From: Paracoccus shandongensis
GTDB taxonomy: Bacteria > Pseudomonadota > Alphaproteobacteria > Rhodobacterales > Rhodobacteraceae
DNA: 51,929 bases
Assembly: GCF_017315735.1 (NCBI RefSeq)
Contig: NZ_JAFLRK010000023.1
Location: 1-51,929, forward strand
Direction: 5' to 3'
Each line of letters begins with the position of its first letter. The stretch's first letter is position 1. A program made the translations under genes and the position numbers. The notes under the pieces are model-generated. The model was not told where the DNA came from. It saw nothing but the letters and a program-made list of their open reading frames with translations, and did no database searches. Below are positions 25,678-34,328 of this stretch, one piece after another.

Positions 25678-27191
25678 TCGGCTGCCTCCCTAAAGGTGGC
25701 GAAATCGTCGGGGAAGTTTCTGAGCGCGGACATGACCGGGAAGGGCGTGAAGCCGCCAAGCGCGCAAAGCGATCCGTCCTTCATCGTCTCGCACAGGTCG
25801 GTCAGCAGCGGGATCGCCGCCGGGTCGCCCTGGGCGATGCGGTCGATCGTTTCCACCCCGCGCACCGCGCCGATCCGGCAGGGCGTGCATTTCCCGCAGG
25901 ATTCGACGGCGCAGAACTCCATCGCGAAGCGCGCCATCTTCAGCATGTCCACGCTGTCGTCAAAGACCACCACACCGGCATGGCCGATCAGCCCGCCGTT
26001 CTGGTCGAATTCCTCGTATCCCATCGGCGTGTGGAACTGGTCGATGTGCATGTAGGCGCCCAGGGGGCCGCCCACCTGCACCGCCTTGACGGGACGCCCG
26101 CTGGCCGTGCCGCCGCCGATGTCGTTCACGACCTCGCCCAGGGTCAGGCCGAAGGCGGTCTCGAACAGCCCGCCGCGCTTGACGTTTCCGGCGATCTGCA
26201 AGGTCACGGTGCCGCGCGAACGGCCCAGGCCGAAATCGGCGTAATGCTGCGCGCCGCGTTCAAAGATCACCGGAATGGTGGTCAGCGAGATCACGTTGTT
26301 CACGACGGTGGGCTGGCCCAGGAAGCCTTGCAGCGCGGGCAGAGGCGGCTTGGCGCGCACGGTGCCGCGCTTGCCTTCCAGGCTGTTCAGCAGGCTGGTT
26401 TCCTCGCCGCAGACATAGGCGCCCGCGCCGGTGCGGACCTCCATGTCGAAGGCGCGGCCGGACCCGAGAACATCGGCACCCAGCAGCCCCCGCTGGCGGG
26501 AAATCTGGACCGCCTGGGTGAGGATGGAAATGGCGTCCGGGTATTCGGACCGCAGATAGACATAGCCGCGCGTGGCGCCCACGCCGAGGCCCGCGATCAC
26601 CATGCCCTCGATCAACTGGAACGGATCGCCCTCGATGATCATGCGGTCGGCGAAGGTGCCGCTGTCGCCCTCGTCGGCGTTGCAGACGATGTATTTCTGC
26701 GACGCTTCGGCCTCGGCCACGGTCTTCCACTTGATGCCGGTCGGAAAGCCCGCCCCGCCGCGTCCGCGAAGGCCGCTGTCGATGACCTCCTGCACGATCT
26801 GCGCCTTGGTCATGGTCAGCGCGCGGCGCAGGCCGACAAGGCCGCCATGAGCCTGGTAATCGTCCAGATCCAGCGGGTCGATCAGCCCGCAACGGGCAAA
26901 GGTCAGCCGGGTCTGGCGGGCGAACCAGTCGATGTCCTCCACCCGGCCAAGGCCGTTCAGCTTGCCGTCCAGCAGAGCCGGCACCTGGTCGGGGGTCACG
27001 TTTCCGTAACCGATCCGGCCCTGGGGCGTATCGATCTCGACCAAGGGTTCCAGCCAGACCATGCCGCGCGTGCCGTTGCGGATGATATGGATATCCAGAC
27101 TGCGCGCCTTGGCCTCGCGCGCAAGCGCGTCGGCGACATCATCCGCGCCAAGCGCCCGGGCGGCGCTGTCCAGGGGGACGAAGATCCTCAT
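25674..27191 (-). CDS. fdsB: NAD-dependent formate dehydrogenase beta subunit
   Basis: Diaphorase subunit that passes electrons from formate oxidation to NAD+ through FMN and an iron-sulfur cluster; homologous to NuoF. The 505-residue protein has an N-terminal extension of about 110 residues, then the NADH/FMN motif GRGGAGFPTG (about 143-152), the FMN segment CGEETSLLNSLEG (261-273) and the [4Fe-4S] site Cys432, Cys435, Cys438 in ESCGKCTPCR. A later Cys near LCALGGFTP completes the site. It is coupled to fdsG upstream and fdsA downstream by 4-bp overlaps. Confidence 0.97.
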   Translation of the reverse strand: MRIFVPLDSAARALGADDVADALAREAKARSLDIHIIRNGTRGMVWLEPLVEIDTPQGRIGYGNVTPDQVPALLDGKLNGLGRVEDIDWFARQTRLTFARCGLIDPLDLDDYQAHGGLVGLRRALTMTKAQIVQEVIDSGLRGRGGAGFPTGIKWKTVAEAEASQKYIVCNADEGDSGTFADRMIIEGDPFQLIEGMVIAGLGVGATRGYVYLRSEYPDAISILTQAVQISRQRGLLGADVLGSGRAFDMEVRTGAGAYVCGEETSLLNSLEGKRGTVRAKPPLPALQGFLGQPTVVNNVISLTTIPVIFERGAQHYADFGLGRSRGTVTLQIAGNVKRGGLFETAFGLTLGEVVNDIGGGTASGRPVKAVQVGGPLGAYMHIDQFHTPMGYEEFDQNGGLIGHAGVVVFDDSVDMLKMARFAMEFCAVESCGKCTPCRIGAVRGVETIDRIAQGDPAAIPLLTDLCETMKDGSLCALGGFTPFPVMSALRNFPDDFATFREAAE

Positions 27192-27664
27192 GCGCCCACC
27201 TCAGCCAGGATGCGGTCCATGCGGGCGTCATCGACGCGGCCCACGACGCGGCCATCGACCATGGCGGCGGGGGCGCAGGCGCACATGCCAAGGCAATAGA
27301 CGGGTTCAACCGTCACCGCGCCGTTGGGCGTGGTGCCGTGCCAGCCGATCCCCAGCTTTTGCAGGGTGGATTCGGCCAGGGCGTTGGCGCCCATGGACTG
27401 GCAGGCCTCGGCCCGGCAGATCTTCAGGACGTGGCGGCCCGCCGGATGGGCGCGGAAATCGTGATAGAAGCTGATGACGCCATGCACCTCGGCCCGGCCC
27501 AGGTTCAGGATATCCGCCAAGACCGGCACGGCGACCTGAGGGACAAAGCCCCAAGTGTCCTGCAGCGCGTGCAGCATCGGCAGAAGTGGCCCTTCCAGGG
27601 AAGCGAGCGGTGCGACGACGCCCCGGATCTCCTCCTCGGTCGGGGCTGGCGCATGGGAATGCAT
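27188..27664 (-). CDS. fdsG: NAD-dependent formate dehydrogenase gamma subunit
   Basis: Thioredoxin-fold [2Fe-2S] subunit homologous to NuoE, which pairs with FdsB in electron transfer to NAD+. The 158-residue protein has cluster ligands Cys83 and Cys88 (CRAEAC) and Cys124 and Cys128 (CLGMC), with the HGVISFYHDF motif in the helical part. The start at 27664 has AAGG about 8 bp upstream; an in-frame ATG at 27697 is possible. It is the first gene of fdsGBA-fdhD-fdsD. Confidence 0.95.
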   Translation of the reverse strand: MHSHAPAPTEEEIRGVVAPLASLEGPLLPMLHALQDTWGFVPQVAVPVLADILNLGRAEVHGVISFYHDFRAHPAGRHVLKICRAEACQSMGANALAESTLQKLGIGWHGTTPNGAVTVEPVYCLGMCACAPAAMVDGRVVGRVDDARMDRILAEVGA

Positions 27665-27741
27665 AGGCTGGCCTTTCGACGGTCTTTCGACCGCCATCCA
27701 AGCAAGCGGGCAATCCAGAATCAATATCGTTGTTCCGTCAG

Positions 27742-27762
27742 TTGATAGGGTTTATCTATCAA
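27742..27762. promoter_or_regulatory. Candidate LysR-type operator upstream of the fds operon
   Basis: TTGATAG (27742-27748), 7 bp, CTATCAA (27756-27762) is a perfect inverted repeat that contains a T-N11-A core (27746-27758), the usual LysR-type recognition pattern. It begins 78 bp upstream of the fdsG start and overlaps the last codons and stop of the lysR gene itself. It is the natural site for that regulator to control formate dehydrogenase. Confidence 0.5.
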
Positions 27763-28639
27763 CCGCCATGCGCCGGGCCTCGGCCAGCAAGGCTTCCAGC
27801 ACCGGCGTATGCGGTTCGCGCCAGGGTGCCACAAGGCCCACGGAATGGCTGGCGCCGTCGCCGTCCAGCGGAATGGTCCGCAGCGGCTTGCCCTGGGTCA
27901 GGAAAGCCGCGATGTCTTCGGGCAGGATGGTGATCCAGCCGCCTTCCAGCACGTGGGCCACCAGAACCACGGTGGAACTGGACTCGACAGTGGCCTGCGG
28001 GGTCACGCCCGCCTCGATCAGGTTGCGGTTGATGATGCGGCGGTTCTGCATGTCGCCGGTCAGCAGGCACAACCGATGCCCCGCCAGATCCGACCAGGCG
28101 ATCCGGTCCTGCCCGGCCAGCGGAGAGTCCGCGCCGCAGACCAGCATGTAGCGTTCGTCGTAAAGGCTGACGGTGCTGACCCGGCCCAGGGGTTCGTTGT
28201 CCAGATAGGAAATCCCCGCATCCACGTCCAGATCGTCGATCATCTGCAGGATCTCGACCGAGGTGCGCGACAGGATGGTCATGCCGACATTCGGATGGGC
28301 CGCCCCGAAGCGCGCGCTGATCCGGGCGGCCCAGGTCAGCGCCGTGGGGATCACGGCGATGCGCAACTGGCCCGACAGGCCGTGGCGGGTCGCCCGCATC
28401 TCCTCCCTCAACTGCCGGGTGTCGCCCACGATGCGGCGCGCCCAGACAAGCGCCGACTGGCCTTCAGGCGTCAGACCGCCAAAGCGCGATCCGCGAAAGA
28501 CCAGCAGCACGCCCAACTGTTCCTCAAGCTGCTTGATGCCCGCCGACAGGGTGGGCTGCGTGATGCCCAGGCTGGCGGCGGCGCGGCCGAAGTGGCGTTC
28601 CTTGGCGACGGCCAGGAACATCTCCAGCTTGTCGATCAT
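27752..28639 (-). CDS. LysR-type transcriptional regulator (probable fds regulator)
   Basis: DNA-binding regulator with an N-terminal winged HTH (about residues 3-62, MFLAVAKERHFGRAAASLGI and TQPTLSAGIKQLEEQLG) and a two-lobed effector domain (about 90-290). Length is 295 residues. It lies directly upstream of fdsG on the same strand, as LysR genes often do beside fds operons, so control of formate oxidation is the likely role. Its ATG overlaps the stop of the RND pump gene (ATGA), so its translation is coupled to efflux-pump expression, which is unusual. The effector is unknown. Confidence 0.9.
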   Translation of the reverse strand: MIDKLEMFLAVAKERHFGRAAASLGITQPTLSAGIKQLEEQLGVLLVFRGSRFGGLTPEGQSALVWARRIVGDTRQLREEMRATRHGLSGQLRIAVIPTALTWAARISARFGAAHPNVGMTILSRTSVEILQMIDDLDVDAGISYLDNEPLGRVSTVSLYDERYMLVCGADSPLAGQDRIAWSDLAGHRLCLLTGDMQNRRIINRNLIEAGVTPQATVESSSTVVLVAHVLEGGWITILPEDIAAFLTQGKPLRTIPLDGDGASHSVGLVAPWREPHTPVLEALLAEARRMAVDR

Positions 28640-31600
28640 TCGGCGGGGGCGGGCGCGGCCTCGTCCAGGCGGTTCCTGCGGCCGCCCAGAAGCCGGACCA
28701 TCAGCACGAAGAACAAGGGCGCGAACAGGATCCCCAGGATCGTCGAAGCCATGGTCCCGCCGATCACCGTGGCGCCAATGGCGTTTCGGCCATTGGCCCC
28801 CGCCCCGGTGGACAGGACCAGCGGCAGCACGCCCAGGGTAAAGGCGATCGAGGTCATGATGATCGGTCGGAACCGCTGGCGCGCGGCCTCGACCACGGCC
28901 TTGAACAGCGGGATGCCCTGTTCGGACTGTTCGCGGGCGAATTCCACGATCAGGATGGCGTTCTTGCCCGTCAACCCGATCACGGTCAGCAGGCCCACCT
29001 GGAAGAAGACGCCGTTGTCGAAGCCGCCCAGGTATGCACCCGCAAGCGCGCCCAGCACGCCGATGGGCATGACCAGGATCACCGCCAGCGGGATCGACCA
29101 GCTTTCGTAAAGCGCGGCCAGGCACAGGAACACGGCGGCCAGCGACAGCGCGTAAAGCAGCGTCGTCTGGTCGCCCGATTCCTGTTCTTCCAGCGACAGG
29201 CCCGTCCAGGCCACGGCGAAACCGGGCATCTGGGCGACCAGCCGCTCAACCTCGGCCATGGCCTCGCCGGTGCTGACGCCGGGGGCGGGGCCGCCCTGGA
29301 TCTGCATGGCCGGGATCCCGTTATAGCGGTTCAGCCCCTGCGGCCCGAAGGTCCAGTCCCCAGTCGAGAAGTTGGAAAACGGCACCAGCCCGCCGCTGGC
29401 ATTCCTGACGCGCCACTTGTCGAAATCGCTGGGGGCGGACCGCGACGTGGCCTCGCCCTGGACATAGACGCGCTTGATGCGGCCCCTGTCCACGAAGTCG
29501 TTCACATAGCGGCCCGTCCAGGCGATCTGCAGCAGGTTCGCCACATCGGTCGCCGTGACCCCCATGGCCCCCGCCTGCCGCCAGTCGATGTTCAGCTTGA
29601 ACTGCGCCGCATCCTCCAGCCCCGAGGGGCGGACCTGCGCGATTACCTGGCTTTGCGAGGCCATGCCCAGGAACTGGTTGCGGGCGGCCAGCAATTCCTC
29701 GTGGCTCTGCCCGCCGCGGGCCTGAAGGTAGAAGTCGAAGCCCGAGACGTTGCCAAGCTCGATCACCGAAGGGGGCACGATGGGAAAGACCATCGCGTCC
29801 TGGATGCCGCTGAGCGCGCCGAAGGCCCGGCCCGCGACCGCCTGGACCGATTGCGCGGGGTCGGGGCGGTCCTTCCAGTCCTTCATGCGCACGAAGGCCA
29901 TGCCGACGTTCTGCCCCTGCCCCGCGAAGCTGAAGCCCACCACGCCGAACATCGAATCGACCGAGTCCTTTTCCTGGTTCAGGAAGTAGTCCTGCACCTG
30001 GTCGATCACCGCCGCCGTCCGTTCCGCCGTGGCCCCGGTCGGCCCCTGGATCAGCACGAACATGATGCCCTGATCCTCGTCCGGCAGGAACCCTTCGGGC
30101 GTGCGCAGGAACAGCAGCACCATCGCCGCGCCAAGCGCCGCATAGATCAGCAGCACGCGCAAGGGACGGCGCACGATCCAGCCCACCGCGCCGGTATAGC
30201 CGTCCGTGGTGCGGTCGAAGTTGCGGTTGAACCAGCCGAACAGCCCGCGCTTCGTGTGATGGTCCTTGGACCGCAGCAGCGTGGCGCACAGCGCAGGCGT
30301 CAGCGTCAGCGCGACCAGCACCGACAAGGCCATGGCCGAGACGATGGTGATGGCGAACTGTTGATAGATCACCCCGGTCGAGCCGCCGAAGAAGGCCATC
30401 GGCACGAAGACCGCCGACAGCACCAGCGCGATGCCGATCAGCGCGCCGGTGATCTGGCCCATGGATTTGCGGGTGGCTTCGCGCGGCTCAAGCCCCTCCT
30501 CCTCCATGATCCGTTCGACGTTTTCCACCACCACGATGGCGTCGTCCACCAGAAGGCCGATGGCCAGCACCATGGCCAGCATGGTCAGCGTGTTGATGGA
30601 AAAGCCGAAGGCCGCCATGATGCCGAAGGTGCCCAGCAGGACGATAGGCACGGCCAGCGTCGGGATCAGCGTCGCTCGCCAGTTCTGCAGGAAGACATAC
30701 ATGACGATGAAGACCAGCACGATGGCCTCGATCAGCGTCTTGACGACTTCCTCGATGGAGATTTCCACGAAGGGCGAGGTGTCGAAGGGGATGACGTATT
30801 CCACGCCCTCGGGGAAGAACTCGGCGAACTCGACCATCCGCGCCTTGACGCGTTCGGCGGTGTCCAGCGCGTTCGCCCCTGGCGCCAGCGACAGCGCCAT
30901 CCCGGCGGCGGGCCGCCCGTTATAGGTCGCCTCGGTCGCATAGCTTTCCGCGCCGATTTCCACCCGCGCCACGTCGCGCAGCAGGACCAGGCCGCCGTTC
31001 TCCTCGGCCCGCAGGACGATCTGGCGGAAATCCTCGGGCGTGGACAACAGCGACTGCGCGGTGACGGTGGCGTTCAACTGCTGGCCTTCGACCGTGGGCA
31101 GGTCGCCGAAGGCTCCGGCGGAAATCTGCGTGTTCTGCGCCGACACGGCCGCCACCACGTCCGAGGGCGCGATTTCATAAGCCGCCAGCTTGTCGGGGTC
31201 CAGCCAGATGCGCATGGCATAGGGCGATCCGAAGACCTGCACGCTGCCCACGCCCTCGACCCGGGACAGGTCGTCCACCAGGTTCGAGAACATGTAGTCC
31301 GACAGATCCGTCTGGTCATAACTGTCGTTGCCGATCAGGCCGATCACCATCAGGAAGCCCGCCGTCGATTTCTCGACCACGACGCCCTGGCGCTGCACGG
31401 GTTCAGGCAAAAGCGGCGTGGCCTGCGACAGCTTGTTCTGGACCTGGACCTGGGCGATGTCCACGTCGGTCCCGGTTTCAAACGTCAGCGTCGTTTCGGA
31501 CGCGCCGGCGGACGACGAGCCCGACGAGATATAGCGCAGCCCGTCAAGGCCCGTCATCTGCTGTTCGATCACCTGGGTCACGGTGTTCGAGATCGTCTCG

Positions 31601-31761
31601 GCCGAGGCGCCGGGATAGGTCGCGCGGACCGTGACCGAGGGCGGTGCGATCTGCGGGTATTGCGCAATCGGCAGCGACAGGATCGACAGGATGCCGATGC
31701 CCATGATGATGATCGAGATGACCCAGGCGAATACCGGACGGTCGATGAAGAAACGGGCCAT
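28636..31761 (-). CDS. RND multidrug efflux transporter (AcrB/MexB, HAE1 family)
   Basis: Inner-membrane proton-driven pump that expels hydrophobic and amphiphilic compounds through a tripartite complex. The 1041-residue protein has the 12-helix RND layout with two large periplasmic loops, the N-terminal FFIDRPVFAWVISI, the proton-relay Asp406-Asp407 in IGLLVDDAIVVVENVER and the partner lysine in LTGKNAILIVEFA (about 935-940). The membrane fusion protein gene lies 29 bp upstream. No outer-membrane channel gene and no TetR-type repressor are adjacent. The stop overlaps the lysR start. Confidence 0.96.
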   Translation of the reverse strand: MARFFIDRPVFAWVISIIIMGIGILSILSLPIAQYPQIAPPSVTVRATYPGASAETISNTVTQVIEQQMTGLDGLRYISSGSSSAGASETTLTFETGTDVDIAQVQVQNKLSQATPLLPEPVQRQGVVVEKSTAGFLMVIGLIGNDSYDQTDLSDYMFSNLVDDLSRVEGVGSVQVFGSPYAMRIWLDPDKLAAYEIAPSDVVAAVSAQNTQISAGAFGDLPTVEGQQLNATVTAQSLLSTPEDFRQIVLRAEENGGLVLLRDVARVEIGAESYATEATYNGRPAAGMALSLAPGANALDTAERVKARMVEFAEFFPEGVEYVIPFDTSPFVEISIEEVVKTLIEAIVLVFIVMYVFLQNWRATLIPTLAVPIVLLGTFGIMAAFGFSINTLTMLAMVLAIGLLVDDAIVVVENVERIMEEEGLEPREATRKSMGQITGALIGIALVLSAVFVPMAFFGGSTGVIYQQFAITIVSAMALSVLVALTLTPALCATLLRSKDHHTKRGLFGWFNRNFDRTTDGYTGAVGWIVRRPLRVLLIYAALGAAMVLLFLRTPEGFLPDEDQGIMFVLIQGPTGATAERTAAVIDQVQDYFLNQEKDSVDSMFGVVGFSFAGQGQNVGMAFVRMKDWKDRPDPAQSVQAVAGRAFGALSGIQDAMVFPIVPPSVIELGNVSGFDFYLQARGGQSHEELLAARNQFLGMASQSQVIAQVRPSGLEDAAQFKLNIDWRQAGAMGVTATDVANLLQIAWTGRYVNDFVDRGRIKRVYVQGEATSRSAPSDFDKWRVRNASGGLVPFSNFSTGDWTFGPQGLNRYNGIPAMQIQGGPAPGVSTGEAMAEVERLVAQMPGFAVAWTGLSLEEQESGDQTTLLYALSLAAVFLCLAALYESWSIPLAVILVMPIGVLGALAGAYLGGFDNGVFFQVGLLTVIGLTGKNAILIVEFAREQSEQGIPLFKAVVEAARQRFRPIIMTSIAFTLGVLPLVLSTGAGANGRNAIGATVIGGTMASTILGILFAPLFFVLMVRLLGGRRNRLDEAAPAPAE

Positions 31762-31790
31762 GATCTGTCACGCCTTGCTTGTCTGGACCG

Positions 31791-33002
31791 TCAGTTGCCC
31801 GACGCGTCTGCGGTGTCTTCGCCTTGTCCGGCGGGGGCGGCTTGTGCTTCGGCAGGGGCGGCGGCTTCCGCGCCGCGTTCCTGCGGCACCACGGTGGCGC
31901 CCGGTCCGATCCGCTGCAATCCCGCCACGACCACGCGGTCGCCCGGCGCAAGCCCGTCCGTCACCACCCACCGGGCGCCGCGATCCTGGGCGATTTCCAG
32001 CGTGCGTTCCTCGACCACGTTCTGGTCGTTCACGACCATCGCCACGGGACGCCCGCGCCGGTCGCGGCTGACGCCTTCCTGCGGGGCGAGGATCGCGTCC
32101 TTCAACTGGCCCTGCGGGATGTCGGCCAGAACGAACATGCCCGGCAGCAGGAAGCCGTCGGGATTGGCGAATTCCATCCGCAGGGTGATGACGCCGGTCG
32201 TCTCATCGACATGCGGCTCGGCTGCGGTCATGGATCCGGTGTGTTCATAGGTGCTGCCGTCGGGAAGCCGCAGCGTCACGGTGCGGTCGGTGCCCTGGGG
32301 CAGCGCGGCCTCGGAGCCAAGGCGTTGCCAGCGGATGATCTCGGCCGCGGACTGGGTCACGTCCACGCGGACCGGGTCGATGCGCCGGATCACGGCCAGG
32401 GGCGTCGCCTGCCCCGCCGTGACCAGGGCACCGGCGCTGACCTGCGCCAGGCCGATCACGCCGTCGATGGGCGCGGTGATGGTGGTCCGGTCCAGGTCGA
32501 TCTGGGCCGCCAGAACCTGCGCCTGCGCCGCCTTGACGGCGGCCTCGGCGGCGTCGCGGGCGGCGATGGCGCTGTCCTGGGTCTGCTCGCTGGCCACGCG
32601 CCGGTCGCGCAGGGTCACGACGCGCTCGGCCTCTCGCCGGGCGGCGTCGGCCTGGGCCTGGGCCTGGGCCAGCGCCGCCTGGGCCTGCGCCACGGCGGCT
32701 TCATAGGTGCGGGGGTCGATGCGATACAGGGGATCGCCCTCGGCCACGCGGCTGCCCTCGTCGAACAAACGCTCGACGATCAGGCCGCCGACCTGGGGGC
32801 GCAATTCCGCCTCGGCCGAGGCCACGACGCGGCCCGGCAGGCTGGCGGTCAGGGTCACGTCCTCGGCCTTCAGGGTGACGACCGTCACGGCAGGGGGCGG
32901 CATCTCTCCGCCCGGGGCCTGGGCGGAAAGGCCATGCGGGGCCGCTGCCGCGACCATGCCGGCAAGAACAAGGATTCGTGTCAGCGTCGCCATGCTGTCC
33001 AT
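31791..33002 (-). CDS. RND efflux periplasmic adaptor (membrane fusion protein)
   Basis: Links the RND pump to an outer-membrane channel (AcrA/MexA type). The product of about 403 residues has a signal peptide without a lipobox cysteine (ending near GLSAQ), a lipoyl half-motif (PGRVVASAEAELRPQVGG), an alpha-helical hairpin of Ala/Gln heptads (about residues 100-170), the second lipoyl half (ITAPIDGVIGLAQVSAG) and a beta-barrel domain. An acidic Ala/Pro tail ends the protein. The start is uncertain: ATG at 33002 or 32993, neither with a clear ribosome site. Confidence 0.93.
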   Translation of the reverse strand: MDSMATLTRILVLAGMVAAAAPHGLSAQAPGGEMPPPAVTVVTLKAEDVTLTASLPGRVVASAEAELRPQVGGLIVERLFDEGSRVAEGDPLYRIDPRTYEAAVAQAQAALAQAQAQADAARREAERVVTLRDRRVASEQTQDSAIAARDAAEAAVKAAQAQVLAAQIDLDRTTITAPIDGVIGLAQVSAGALVTAGQATPLAVIRRIDPVRVDVTQSAAEIIRWQRLGSEAALPQGTDRTVTLRLPDGSTYEHTGSMTAAEPHVDETTGVITLRMEFANPDGFLLPGMFVLADIPQGQLKDAILAPQEGVSRDRRGRPVAMVVNDQNVVEERTLEIAQDRGARWVVTDGLAPGDRVVVAGLQRIGPGATVVPQERGAEAAAPAEAQAAPAGQGEDTADASGN

Positions 33003-33182
33003 ACCGTCTGGGATAAATAACCGATGCTGGCGCCCGCCCGTTCGCAAGGGCAGTCCGTCGCCGCCGCTCACGCTATCGTCAAGCGGCGGCAAGGACAACG
33101 GGTCCGTTGCGATTTCCGGCGCTTGCCTGACGAACCGGCACAAGGCACTGTGGGCAGGGACAGGGCAACAAGGGGGAAACCG

Positions 33183-33509
33183 ATGCCAGCCTATCTGATC
33201 GCGGATGTGAAGGTCACGGACGATGCCTGGGTGCCCGACTACGCCGCCCGCGTCCACGAGATCGCGGCCCGGCATGGCGGCCGCTATCTGTCGCGGTCCG
33301 GCAATATCGACACGCTGGAGGGCACGCCCCTGGGCGGCACCCTTGTCGCGCTGATCGAGTTCCCGTCCAAGGAGGCCGCGCGCGCCTTTGCGGCCGATCC
33401 CGAATACGCCCCCTTTGGCAAGGCGCGCAAGGCGGGCAGCGTCAGCAATTTCCACCTGATCGACGACACCGACCTGGCGGGGGCCATCCCCTATCTGCCG
33501 AAAGGTTGA
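33183..33509 (+). CDS. DUF1330 domain-containing protein
   Basis: Small cytoplasmic protein of the dimeric alpha/beta-barrel superfamily (DUF1330); biochemical role unknown. The 108 residues show the family features AYLIADVKVTD, YAARVHEIAARHGGRYLSR and LVALIEFPSKEAARAF. GGGGG lies 6 bp before the start. It is divergent from the efflux genes and stands 69 bp before the glycosyltransferase gene. Confidence 0.92.
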   Translation: MPAYLIADVKVTDDAWVPDYAARVHEIAARHGGRYLSRSGNIDTLEGTPLGGTLVALIEFPSKEAARAFAADPEYAPFGKARKAGSVSNFHLIDDTDLAGAIPYLPKG

Positions 33510-33578
33510 GGCATCGCATTGCCGCGCCCGGCATAAAGGTGCAAGGAACGGGGGCGGCGACTTGGTTCGGAACACGCG

Positions 33579-34328
33579 ATGGATTTTGCCTATGGCCCGG
33601 CCCTGATCCGGGTGAACATGCCCGACCGGCCCGCGCTGCTGGCCGAGGTGACGCGCCGCCTGCGCGCGGGCGAGGGGTTCGCGCTGGCGACGCTGAACCT
33701 GGATCACCTGGTCAAGCTGCGGGGGGACCGCGCCTTCCGCGAGGCCTATGCCGCCCAGGATCTGGTGGTGGCGGATGGCAATCCCATCGTCTGGCTGTCG
33801 CGCCTGGCCCGCCGCCCGGTGGGACTGGTGCCGGGGTCCGATCTGGTGATCCCCCTGGCGGATCTTGCGGCGGCCCAGGGCGTGGGCATCGCCCTGGTCG
33901 GTACGACCGAGGCCGCGCTTGCTGCGGCGGCGGAAGAAATCGAACGCCGCGCGCCCGGCTGCCGGATCGTCCTGCGGATCGCCCCGCCGATGGGCTTCGA
34001 CCCCGACGGCGATGCGGCGCGCGATCTGCTGCACCGGGTCCGGGACAGCGGTGCAAGGCTGTGCTTCCTGGCCCTTGGCGCGCCCCGGCAGGAACGGTTG
34101 GCGGCGCGGGGCCGGGCCGAGGCGCCTGCGGTGGGCTTTGCCTCAGTCGGCGCGGGGCTGGACTTCCTGGCCGGGAACCAGACGCGCGCGCCCGAATGGG
34201 TCAGGCGCATCGCGATGGAATGGGCGTGGCGGATGCTGTCGGCGCCCCGGCGGCTGGTGCCCCGCTATGCCCGCTGCGCCGCCATCCTGCCGTCCGAGGC
34301 CGTGGCGGCCCTGAGGCAGCGGCGCTGA
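33579..34328 (+). CDS. WecG/TagA/CpsF family glycosyltransferase
   Basis: Predicted GT26 glycosyltransferase that adds a sugar to a lipid-linked intermediate in surface polysaccharide synthesis. The 249-residue protein has the motifs TLNLDHLVKLRGD, VVADGNPIVWLSRL and FLALGAPRQERLAA, and a C-terminal segment rich in Arg and Trp (RIAMEWAWRML) that binds the membrane in this family. Its stop abuts that of the convergent sugar transferase; the palindrome TGATCA encodes both stop codons. The two probably serve the same polysaccharide. Confidence 0.92.
   Translation: MDFAYGPALIRVNMPDRPALLAEVTRRLRAGEGFALATLNLDHLVKLRGDRAFREAYAAQDLVVADGNPIVWLSRLARRPVGLVPGSDLVIPLADLAAAQGVGIALVGTTEAALAAAAEEIERRAPGCRIVLRIAPPMGFDPDGDAARDLLHRVRDSGARLCFLALGAPRQERLAARGRAEAPAVGFASVGAGLDFLAGNQTRAPEWVRRIAMEWAWRMLSAPRRLVPRYARCAAILPSEAVAALRQRR

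Noticed and set aside
21874..26055. A plus-strand open frame of more than 1300 codons antisense to fdsA, fdhD and part of fdsB
   Set aside because: It mirrors genuine formate dehydrogenase genes and shows no domain of its own; it is a GC-driven artefact.
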